Of a DNA stretch of 64,000 nt, positions 57,787 to 64,000 are shown piece by piece (the first letter of the stretch is position 1; each line of letters opens with the position of its first letter). Below the pieces are notes generated by a model. The model saw nothing but the letters and a program-made list of their open reading frames with translations, had not been told where the DNA came from and made no database searches. This stretch comes from Antiquaquibacter oligotrophicus (lineage in GTDB: Bacteria > Actinomycetota > Actinomycetes > Actinomycetales > Microbacteriaceae). The stretch spans positions 1,612,001 to 1,676,000 of the forward strand of contig NZ_CP085036.1 in assembly GCF_020535405.1 (NCBI RefSeq), in the 5' to 3' direction. The translations under genes were made by a program, and so were the position numbers.

Positions 57787-58494
57787 TTACCCCACCGCGG
57801 TTGCCGCTGAGCCGATCACCCCGATGACGTCCGATGCGTGGGTCTGCATGGCCAGATGGGGGGCGTCCAGCTCCACCACGTCTCTGAACTGGGCACGCTC
57901 GTATCCGAATCGTTCGACGTCTGGGTTGATCGTGCGGTCCGCGGCGGACACTATTCCCCAGCTCGGCTTCGATGTCCACGCCGAGACAGGAGCAGGCTCC
58001 TCGAAGACCACAGACGCGAGAGGTCGTTGCGATACGGCGAGCACCTCCGCTAGCGCCGGGTCGAGGCCGCGAGCGAACAGATCAGGAAACTCGTCGATCT
58101 TCACCGACACGTCGGTGATCTGACCTTCTTGCGTCATGACGGGCGTGAAAACGAGGTTCGGGGCTAACGGAGAATCCGGGAACCGCCCCTGAAGTTGCCC
58201 AATCGTCTCTCCCTCGGCCGGGACGTAGCCGGAAACGCACACCAAGCCAACGACGTTCTCGGCCATTCCGGCGATGCCAGCTACGGCTCCGCCGTACGAA
58301 TGCCCTGCGACGACTACGGGGCCGTCGATCTGCTCGATGAACTGCCTAATTGAGTCGGAGTCTCCGATCAGACTCCGGTTGTAACCGGCGGGGACGCGCA
58401 CGGCGTACCCCTTGTCGAGGAGGCCCCGTGTGACGGGAGCCCAACTTGATGCGTCCGCGAACGCTCCGTGCACAAGCACGATGGTGATTGGCAT
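57787..58494 (-). CDS. Alpha/beta hydrolase, MenH/esterase-like
   Basis: The 235-residue protein starts 'ITIVLVHGAFADASSWAPVTRGLLDKGYAVRVP' and has the nucleophile elbow 'VVAGHSYGGAVAGIAG' at about 62-77, an acid in 'SWGIVSAADRTINPD', and a histidine in 'LDAPHLAMQTHASDVIGVI' near 218. It belongs to the EstC/AB hydrolase group found as small esterases. No signal peptide. It follows another hydrolase and a TetR gene on the same strand, an arrangement typical of inducible detoxification genes. Confidence 0.88.
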   Translation of the reverse strand: MPITIVLVHGAFADASSWAPVTRGLLDKGYAVRVPAGYNRSLIGDSDSIRQFIEQIDGPVVVAGHSYGGAVAGIAGMAENVVGLVCVSGYVPAEGETIGQLQGRFPDSPLAPNLVFTPVMTQEGQITDVSVKIDEFPDLFARGLDPALAEVLAVSQRPLASVVFEEPAPVSAWTSKPSWGIVSAADRTINPDVERFGYERAQFRDVVELDAPHLAMQTHASDVIGVIGSAATAVG

Positions 58495-58513
58495 GACTGA
58501 CCTTCTTCCTCAT

Positions 58514-58544
58514 AGCGGTAACCGCTCGAAGCGAGGCTGCTTCG
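58514..58544. promoter_or_regulatory. Adjacent inverted repeats between two hydrolase genes
   Basis: AGCGGT-A-ACCGCT (58514-58526) is a near-contiguous palindrome and CGAAGC-6-GCTTCG (58527-58544) follows immediately. They lie 20-50 bp before the 57787-58494 hydrolase start. They could be an operator for the nearby TetR protein or a weak attenuating structure. Confidence 0.3.
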
Positions 58545-58566
58545 GCGGCGCCTGGAGGCTTTGACG

Positions 58567-59361
58567 TCAGCCCATGTATCCCTTCGCCGAAAGCCATCCA
58601 AGTACGTCGTCGGCAACGTCGCGCCAGCCGTTGTCGATCGTGAGGGAGTGACCCTTGCCCTTGAATTCATGGAGCTCGGTCGACGCGCTCGAGTCCCCGT
58701 ATAGGGCGAATGCGGCCTTGGTTGTTGCGGCGGGAACCGTGTGATCCGAGCCGGCCGAGATCATGAGAAGCGGTCCGCGATCGGGTCGAGAGGTGTCGAC
58801 AAAGGCGGGGGATGCCGCGTCCCGATTGGCGCTCGCGACCTCGAAGAGTGGCCGCCCCGGGGAGGGAATCGACCAAAGCTCCCACAGGCGGTCCGACTGC
58901 TCTCGGTCGATTGCGTTCCCGAACCCGTAGCGAAACTGCCGGCGCGACAGGGCAACGGCGCGTTCGCGATTACTCCGTCGTGAGAGCACGGGGAGGGCAG
59001 ACCTCAATTGTGCGAACGGCAGGGACCGAACGCCCTTGATGGGTGCCGGGCTAATCGCAACGGCTGCATCGACACGATCCTCTGCGAGGAGCCGTTGTGC
59101 GATGAGCCCGCCGAACGAGTGGCCGATCACGATCGGTCGCGTCTCTCGCGGCGGAAGGAGTCCGCCGAAGTGATTGACGAGGTCGTCGATGCCCCGGCCC
59201 GCCTGGCTGTCAGCGTTCGTCCGCGCGGTCGCGGGGGCGGATGCTTCGCCGGGCCACGTGTGGGCCGAAGTCTCGAAACCCTCGTCGACGAAGAACTTCT
59301 CCCACGGGGCCCACGAGGCGTGGGAGAGCCACAGGCCATGAATGAACGCGATATGAGTCAT
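58567..59361 (-). CDS. Alpha/beta hydrolase of the lysophospholipase/thioesterase group
   Basis: The 264-residue protein begins 'MTHIAFIHGLWLSHASWAPWEKFFVDEGFETSAHTWPGE' and has the elbow 'VIGHSFGGLIAQRLL' (about 95-109), an acid in 'MISAGSDHTVP' and the catalytic His in 'FKGKGHSLTIDNGW' near 245. Substrate is unknown. The ATG at 59361 is preferred because GGGGAAG precedes it; a GTG at 59376 is possible. It lies between the TetR gene and a second hydrolase, all on the minus strand. Confidence 0.88.
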   Translation of the reverse strand: MTHIAFIHGLWLSHASWAPWEKFFVDEGFETSAHTWPGEASAPATARTNADSQAGRGIDDLVNHFGGLLPPRETRPIVIGHSFGGLIAQRLLAEDRVDAAVAISPAPIKGVRSLPFAQLRSALPVLSRRSNRERAVALSRRQFRYGFGNAIDREQSDRLWELWSIPSPGRPLFEVASANRDAASPAFVDTSRPDRGPLLMISAGSDHTVPAATTKAAFALYGDSSASTELHEFKGKGHSLTIDNGWRDVADDVLGWLSAKGYMG

Positions 59362-59415
59362 GGCTTCCCCGATCACGAAAGCTGCTCAGGATGATGTGTG
59401 GAGAAAGCCTAGCTG

Positions 59416-59438
59416 GAGTGACACTCTACTGACTAGAG
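59416..59438. promoter_or_regulatory. Candidate TetR operator upstream of the hydrolase
   Basis: GAGTG-A-CACTC (59416-59426) and CTCTA-5-TAGAG (59424-59438) are overlapping inverted repeats between the TetR stop and the hydrolase start. Placement fits a TetR operator; the arms are short, so chance is not excluded. Confidence 0.3.
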
Positions 59439-59443
59439 CAAAA

Positions 59444-60055
59444 CTATAAAATCGCTGCGGCTACACGATCGGTCAGCCACGCCGTGGCAGTGTCGACGCC
59501 CCACCCGAAGCCATCAGACGCAAGAACGAACTGGCCGTGGTGAAAGTGGAAGTACACGATGCGAGCCGCGTCGATGAGTTCCAAGCCCGCGCGAAGCGCG
59601 CCCTGACTTTCGAGGGGCGCGAGGATGAGGCTGAGCGCATCGAGGTGACGGGAATTTGCGGTCTCCAGAAACTCCCGAGCACTCGCGGTCGAGCTCGCGG
59701 CGGCGATCACGATGTTGATGATGTCGCCCGACTCTCGGTAGATGTCGATGTAACCCTGGGCAAGCACGTCGAGCTTGGCGCGCGCATCCTCCACGGCCGC
59801 GCACTTCTCGATGATCTCCTGCACGAGGCTGCCCGCAGTCCAGAGATCCATGAGGGAGGACAGCAAGCCCTCCTTGCCGCCACATTGCGCATAAACCGTT
59901 GCGGGTGAGACGCCAGCCTCGGCCGCGATCGTGTCGACCGTAGTTGCCGCGTAACCTTGCGCAGCAAACAATCGTCGGGCTGCCGAGACTACGTCGCGAC
60001 GAGTCTGCTGCGCGTACTCGTCCCTCCGGCTCCTGGGGCGTGCAATCTCGACCAC
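59444..60055 (-). CDS. TetR/AcrR-family transcriptional regulator
   Basis: The 203-residue protein has a TetR HTH, 'RRDVVSAARRLFAAQGYAATTVDTIAAEAGVSPATVYAQCGGKEGLLSSLMDLW' at about 19-70, followed by an all-helical ligand domain. The recognition helix reads 'SPATVYAQCGGKEGLL', close to the standard pattern. It is upstream of two alpha/beta hydrolase genes in the same direction and probably controls them. It ends 4 bp after the LacI gene start region on the same strand. Confidence 0.9.
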   Translation of the reverse strand: MVEIARPRSRRDEYAQQTRRDVVSAARRLFAAQGYAATTVDTIAAEAGVSPATVYAQCGGKEGLLSSLMDLWTAGSLVQEIIEKCAAVEDARAKLDVLAQGYIDIYRESGDIINIVIAAASSTASAREFLETANSRHLDALSLILAPLESQGALRAGLELIDAARIVYFHFHHGQFVLASDGFGWGVDTATAWLTDRVAAAIL

Positions 60056-60059
60056 CGAT

Positions 60060-61064
60060 TCAGCCTAGGCGCGGCGCCGCCGTCGAGTCACGTACGAGAA
60101 GACGCGTTTCCAGTCGAACGTGGCGCGAATCCGGTGTGCCGCCTTCGAGGAGCGTCATGAGGATTTCGGCGGCGATCGCGCCGAGCGATTGCATTCCCTG
60201 GCGCACCGTGGTGAGAGGCGGACTGATGCGCGCTGCCTCCGGTATGTCATCGAAGCCCACAACAGAGAGCTCGGTTGGTACCTCGATCCCCAGCTCGCCA
60301 GCCGCTTGGATGACGGCGATAGCCGAGAGGTCGTTGGCGGCGAAGATTGCCGTCGGTCGGTCGGATCTCGTCAACATGTCAGTCGCCGTCTCGCGCGAGA
60401 TATCCGTTTCGTAGAGGCCGACGCGCACGAGAGATGGGTCGAAGTCGAGCCCAGCGTCGGAGAGGGCCTGCCGGTAGCCGGCCTCGCGGAGACGCGAGGA
60501 CCGAAGATCGGGGCGACCGGCGACGTATCCGATTCGTCGGTGACCCAGCTCGATCAGGTGAGTGGTCGCTTGAAGGGCCCCCGCGAAGCTGTCGGATTCG
60601 ACGGTGGGGATGTCGGCTGGGCCGGTGTGGGGGTCGATCGCGACGATCGGTACATCGGTTGCGACATCCAGCACGCTCGGCGTGACAAGGATGGCGCCGT
60701 CGATGAGCGTCCCCGACAGGCGGGAAAGTGACCGCCGTTCCCAGCCGGAACTGCCGTGCTGACGTGTGCCGCTATAGGCGAGGACCTCGTATCGAGTACC
60801 TCGAAGTCCACTCGCGACGCCCTTGAGTACCTCCGCGCTGAACGGCTCGAAGTCGGGAACGAGGATGCCGATGACCCCGGTGCGTCTCGCGCGCATACTG
60901 CTCGCGACGAGACTCGATTCGTATCCGAGTTCGCCCGCGATCTGGGAGATCCGTTCCGCGGTCTCCGTCGAGATCCCGTAGCGACCGTTGAGCGCTTTCG
61001 AGACCGTTGAGACGGACACTCCTGCCGCCTTCGCGACATCGCCAATTGTCGTCCGCCGCTTCAT
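60060..61064 (-). CDS. LacI-family repressor of the second sugar ABC operon
   Basis: The 334-residue protein starts 'MKRRTTIGDVAKAAGVSVSTVSKALNGRYGISTETAERI' with the LacI HTH at about 6-30 and a hinge 'SSLVASSMRARRTGVIGILVPDFEP', then a sugar-binding core ending 'TTVRQGMQSLGAIAAEILMTLLEGG'. It is divergent from a sugar ABC operon, and a 20-bp near-palindrome lies between them. By context it may respond to xylo-oligosaccharides. TAGTAT on the minus strand lies 7 nt before the ATG; longer upstream starts were rejected. Confidence 0.88.
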   Translation of the reverse strand: MKRRTTIGDVAKAAGVSVSTVSKALNGRYGISTETAERISQIAGELGYESSLVASSMRARRTGVIGILVPDFEPFSAEVLKGVASGLRGTRYEVLAYSGTRQHGSSGWERRSLSRLSGTLIDGAILVTPSVLDVATDVPIVAIDPHTGPADIPTVESDSFAGALQATTHLIELGHRRIGYVAGRPDLRSSRLREAGYRQALSDAGLDFDPSLVRVGLYETDISRETATDMLTRSDRPTAIFAANDLSAIAVIQAAGELGIEVPTELSVVGFDDIPEAARISPPLTTVRQGMQSLGAIAAEILMTLLEGGTPDSRHVRLETRLLVRDSTAAPRLG

Positions 61065-61086
61065 GCCCCTGATACTAGGCCAAGGA

Positions 61087-61133
61087 AAATGTTTTCGAAA
61101 ACGTTTGACGGTCGCGCGAGGCCGAGCAATACT
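61087..61133 (+). promoter_or_regulatory. LacI-type operator over the sugar ABC promoter
   Basis: AAATGTTTTC (61087-61096) and GAAAACGTTT (61097-61106) form a 20-bp palindrome with one mismatched pair. It overlaps the start of TTGACG (61105-61110), which with a 17-bp spacer pairs with AATACT (61128-61133). Binding would block the promoter of the binding-protein gene. Confidence 0.75.
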
Positions 61134-61186
61134 CGCCGCAACCAATGGCGTCGTCGGCACGCCACTCAATGAGGAGAAGAAGGCAG

Positions 61187-62464
61187 ATGAAGACAGGCAG
61201 GATTTTTGCGGGCACCACCGCCCTGCTCGCCGGGGCACTGGCTCTGAGCGGTTGCGCGGCGCCCAGCGACGACGGGTCGGTATCGATGACCCTGTGGCAC
61301 AACTCGACGACAGGTCCAGGACAGGAGTTCTGGGAGGCCACCGTCGCCGACTTCGAGGCAGACAACCCGGGTATCACCATCGAGATCCAAGCGATCCAGA
61401 ACGAAGACCTCGACGGCAAACTTCAGACAGCGCTCAACGCCGGCGACGCCCCGGACATCTTCCTCCAGCGCGGTGGCGGCAAGATGGCAGCGATGGTCGC
61501 TGCCGGCCAACTCAAAGACCTCACGGGCTCCATTTCGGACACGGCGCGTGAGGAGATCACCGAAGGCTCGTTCTCCGCGAACTCACTCGACGACAAGATT
61601 TGGGCGATGCCCATAGCAGTGCTCCCCGGTGGTTTCTTCTACAGCCAGGACCTGTTCGACGCTGCGGGTATCTCGCAGAACCCGACGACCATGCCAGAAC
61701 TCGAGGAGGCCGTCGAATCACTCAAAGCGACAGGGGTGGCCCCTGTCGCGGTCGGAGCCAAGGATGCCTGGCCAGCCGCGTTCTACTACTACTTCTCGGC
61801 GCTGCGCGAGTGCAGCCCCGACACTCTCGCCGCCACCGCAGAGTCGCTCGTCTTCGACGACCCGTGCTGGCTCGCGGCGGCGGAGAACGTTGAAGCGTTC
61901 GCGGCGACCGATCCTTTCAATGAGGGCTTCCTCACGACGACCGCTCAGCAGGGGGCTGGCAGCTCGGCGGGACTCATCGCCAACCACCAGGCGGGGATGG
62001 AACTCATGGGGGCGTGGAACCCCGGCGTCATCGCCTCGCTCACCCCAGACCAGGAGCCCCTCCCCGATCTAGCGTGGTTCCCGTTCCCGGAGATCGAGGG
62101 CGGAGCGGGCGAGCCCGGTTCGATCCTCGCCGGAGTCGACGGGTACTCGTGCTCGGTGGATGCTCCGGATGCGTGCGTCGACTTCCTCAACTACATCGCC
62201 ACCTCCGATGTTCAAGAGGCCTACTACGCCGCGTACAACGCGCCCGTCGTGAACACGGTCGCGCAGGAGGTCATCACCGAGCCCTATCTCCAGCAGATCC
62301 TCGAGGCCTACAACGCGGCGCCGTTCGTGTCGCCGTGGCTCGACACCGTCTACGGCCAGAACGTCGGTAACGCACTCAACGTCGCGGTCGTGGAACTCCT
62401 TGCGGGCAACCTCGATCCGGAGGGACTTGTGGCCGCGGTCAACGACGCGGCCGCGAAGGGATAG
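61187..62464 (+). CDS. Sugar-binding lipoprotein of an ABC importer
   Basis: The 425-residue lipoprotein has a signal with lipobox 'LSGC' near residue 22 and a type-1 sugar-binding domain ('MTLWHNSTTGPGQEFWEATVADFEADNPGITIEIQAIQNEDLDGKLQTALNAGDAPDIFLQRGGGKM', about 34-100). It resembles binding proteins for xylobiose, cellobiose or other oligosaccharides (BxlE/NgcE-like) but the ligand cannot be read. ATG at 61187 follows GAAGAAGG. It precedes two permeases; no ATPase is seen before the window edge. Confidence 0.9.
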   Translation: MKTGRIFAGTTALLAGALALSGCAAPSDDGSVSMTLWHNSTTGPGQEFWEATVADFEADNPGITIEIQAIQNEDLDGKLQTALNAGDAPDIFLQRGGGKMAAMVAAGQLKDLTGSISDTAREEITEGSFSANSLDDKIWAMPIAVLPGGFFYSQDLFDAAGISQNPTTMPELEEAVESLKATGVAPVAVGAKDAWPAAFYYYFSALRECSPDTLAATAESLVFDDPCWLAAAENVEAFAATDPFNEGFLTTTAQQGAGSSAGLIANHQAGMELMGAWNPGVIASLTPDQEPLPDLAWFPFPEIEGGAGEPGSILAGVDGYSCSVDAPDACVDFLNYIATSDVQEAYYAAYNAPVVNTVAQEVITEPYLQQILEAYNAAPFVSPWLDTVYGQNVGNALNVAVVELLAGNLDPEGLVAAVNDAAAKG

Positions 62465-62475
62465 GGATAACACCG

Positions 62476-63495
62476 ATGAGTGTTGGAGGACAGACTGCCG
62501 TCAGGGTGAATCGTCCGCCGGAGCTCGTCGCCGAGGGCGAGGGTGGCGCCACGCCGCCCCCGCCCTCGCGGCGACGGGGCGGCGGCAGATGGGGCATCCG
62601 AGCGGAGATCGCGCTTCTCACGGGGCCAGCACTTCTGATCTTCGTCGGCTTCGTCATCGTGCCGATCGCGGCAGCTGCGTACTACGGGTTCTTCAGCTGG
62701 CAGGGTTACGGGCAGCCGACGGACTTCGTCGGCCTGCGTAACTACATCACCATCCTGCAAGACCCGGGCTTCCACGACGCGCTCCTCCACAACGGCGTGA
62801 TCGTCGTGCTCTCGCTCGTCTTGCAAGCGCCGATCGCGATTCTGCTCGCGCTGCTCCTGAACCGACGAATGAAGGGGCAGTCGATCATCCGTGTGCTGAT
62901 CTTTGTTCCGTACGTGATCGCGGAAGTCGTCGTCGGTACCGGGTGGAGCCTGATCCTCCAATCGGATGGTGCGCTCAACAACTTCCTCGATCAGATCGGG
63001 CTCGGCGCAGTTCGACAAGACTGGCTGTCAGACCCGTCGATCGCGATGGGCACCCTCATGGCGATCCTCGTGTGGAAGTACGTGGGGTTTGCAGTCATCA
63101 TCCTGCTCGCGGGCCTACAAGGAATTCCGCAGGAGCTCTACGAAGCGGCCGCGATCGACGGTGCCTCCTACTGGCAGATCCAACGCAGGATCACGTTCCC
63201 GCTTCTCGGGCCGACGATTCGTATCTGGGCGTTCCTGTCGATCATCGGCGCCCTGCAGCTCTTCGATCTCGTGTACATCATCTGGGGGCAGTACATCGCG
63301 CCGGTGGCCGGCACTTCCACGATGGCGACCTACATGGTGGCCAACGGCCGTAACGCCGGGAGCTTCGGCTACGGCATCGCCGTGGCCGTGGTGATGTTCG
63401 TCATATCCCTCATCGTGGCTCTCGCGTACCAACGATTTGTGCTCAGCCGTGACACGGCCGGAGCTCTCACCGGGAAAGGACGGCGGCGATCGTGA
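62476..63495 (+). CDS. Sugar ABC transporter permease, MalF-like
   Basis: The 339-residue permease has a Pro/Arg-rich cytosolic N-terminus (about 1-45), six helices and an EAA loop 'QELYEAAAIDGASYWQIQRRITFPLLGPTIRIW' at about 218-250. The helix 2-3 region 'FHDALLHNGVIVVLSLVLQAPIAILLALLLNRR' is typical. It starts 11 bp after the binding-protein stop and overlaps the next permease (GTGA). Confidence 0.92.
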   Translation: MSVGGQTAVRVNRPPELVAEGEGGATPPPPSRRRGGGRWGIRAEIALLTGPALLIFVGFVIVPIAAAAYYGFFSWQGYGQPTDFVGLRNYITILQDPGFHDALLHNGVIVVLSLVLQAPIAILLALLLNRRMKGQSIIRVLIFVPYVIAEVVVGTGWSLILQSDGALNNFLDQIGLGAVRQDWLSDPSIAMGTLMAILVWKYVGFAVIILLAGLQGIPQELYEAAAIDGASYWQIQRRITFPLLGPTIRIWAFLSIIGALQLFDLVYIIWGQYIAPVAGTSTMATYMVANGRNAGSFGYGIAVAVVMFVISLIVALAYQRFVLSRDTAGALTGKGRRRS

Positions 63496-64000
63496 CCGCA
63501 CTCACGTCGACAACGACGCCCATTGACGAGGCGCGACCCTCACGAGAGAAACTGCCGTGGGGCAACCCCGCTGTCTACTTCGTGGCGCTCCTCGTGATCG
63601 CGATCATGCTCGCGCCGATCGCCTACATCATCCTCGGCGGGTTCCGTACGAACTCGCAGATCACCGTCGACCCCGCGGGATGGCCAGACCCGTGGAACGT
63701 CGGCAACTACCTGGACGTGCTCACCGGGCAACGGTTCTGGCAGCAGGTCGGCAACTCCCTCATCGTCGGAGTTGCCACGACGGCCGGAGTCGTGATCCTC
63801 GGACTCGCGGCCAGCTACGTGATCGCCCGGTACAGGTTCCGTGGCCAGGGTGTGCTCTACGCGCTCTTCGCCGCAGGTCTCATGTTCCCGCTTACGGTGG
63901 CGATCACGCCCCTGTACATCGTGGTGCGCGACATCGGACTCATGAACTCGTTGGGCGGGGTCATCCTTCCGCAGATTGCCTTCGCCCTCCCGATGACCGT
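63492..64000 (+). CDS. Sugar ABC transporter permease, MalG-like (partial)
   Basis: Only the first 169 residues are in the window; the frame is open to the right edge. It begins with GTG in a GTGA overlap with the previous stop. It reads 'VTALTSTTTPIDEARPS', a first helix 'NPAVYFVALLVIAIMLAPIAYIILGGF' and the MalG-type 'SLIVGVATTAGVVILGLAASYVIARYRF', 'MFPLTVAITPLYIVVRDIGL'. The EAA loop would lie beyond the edge. It pairs with the MalF-like gene upstream. Confidence 0.9.
   Translation, partial: MTALTSTTTPIDEARPSREKLPWGNPAVYFVALLVIAIMLAPIAYIILGGFRTNSQITVDPAGWPDPWNVGNYLDVLTGQRFWQQVGNSLIVGVATTAGVVILGLAASYVIARYRFRGQGVLYALFAAGLMFPLTVAITPLYIVVRDIGLMNSLGGVILPQIAFALPMT

Noticed and set aside
1..64000. 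Frequent GGATGCC/GCATCC words that look like a dispersed repeat
   Set aside because: They fall in frame as Asp-Ala or Ala-Ser codons inside genes, the known codon-usage signature of Microbacteriaceae, not a separate repeat family.
1..64000. CRISPR array or prophage
   Set aside because: No regularly spaced direct repeats and no phage structural, integrase or transposase genes were found in any frame.

Overview
This 64 kb window is a high-GC chromosomal segment from an actinobacterium, most likely Microbacteriaceae. The evidence is the strong GC bias at third codon positions, many GTG starts, 4-bp ATGA/GTGA gene overlaps, frequent in-frame GCATCC and GATGCC codon pairs, a CebR-type cellobiose operon, DtxR-type and CelR-type operators, and an F420-type nitroreductase. 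At least sixteen genes have a TANNNT -10-like box only 5-8 nt before the start codon, so leaderless transcripts appear to be common. I see no phage, IS element or CRISPR array. The only mobile-element hint is a 60-bp duplication of a tRNA-Ser 3' end plus its terminator.

Layout, left to right. 1-6750: HxlR regulator, acyl-CoA dehydrogenase-like enzyme, KtrB/KtrA potassium uptake pair, an operon resembling a split version of the plant Tm-1 protein (UPF0261 + TIM-barrel 'PEP hydrolase' + cupin), and a deazaflavin nitroreductase. 6757-11161 (minus): esterase, glucose-6-phosphate dehydrogenase, and a histidine kinase overlapped by a degenerate kinase-like partner with no response regulator. 11309-17036: membrane protein/XRE pair, quinone-type reductase, the ATP-grasp/alpha-E/transglutaminase peptide-modification operon, and a hexapeptide acetyltransferase. 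17033-23337: MFS/MarR pair with operator, lysophospholipase-like hydrolase, HIT protein, then lipoate ligase + FecCD permease + ATPase behind a DtxR-like box.

23347-30530 (minus): cellobiose/cello-oligosaccharide uptake (cebEFG), beta-glucosidase and CebR-like LacI regulator, with two exact CelR/CebR-type palindromes around the cebE promoter. A second orphan cebE paralogue follows, then two tandem DHA2 multidrug exporters. 34247-43720: M15 carboxypeptidase, phosphoglucomutase, prephenate dehydratase, a PD-(D/E)XK-type protein flanked by related hairpins, diacylglycerol kinase-like protein, serS, HAD phosphatase, two tRNA-Ser genes, and an LCP cell-wall ligase. 43700-45360 is a small accessory patch of short membrane proteins, one apparently frameshifted.

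45614-57545 is a xylan-degradation locus. It encodes a GH10 xylanase, a GH43+CBM6 enzyme and a GH43 beta-xylosidase-like enzyme, each secreted and each ending in three cell-wall-binding (CWB2) repeats, so the enzymes are probably displayed on the cell surface. A hipBA toxin-antitoxin pair and a DUF5996 gene lie inside this locus. 57787-60055 holds two alpha/beta hydrolases and a TetR regulator. The window ends in a second LacI-controlled sugar ABC importer, cut off by the right edge, plausibly importing the xylo-oligosaccharides released outside (inference).
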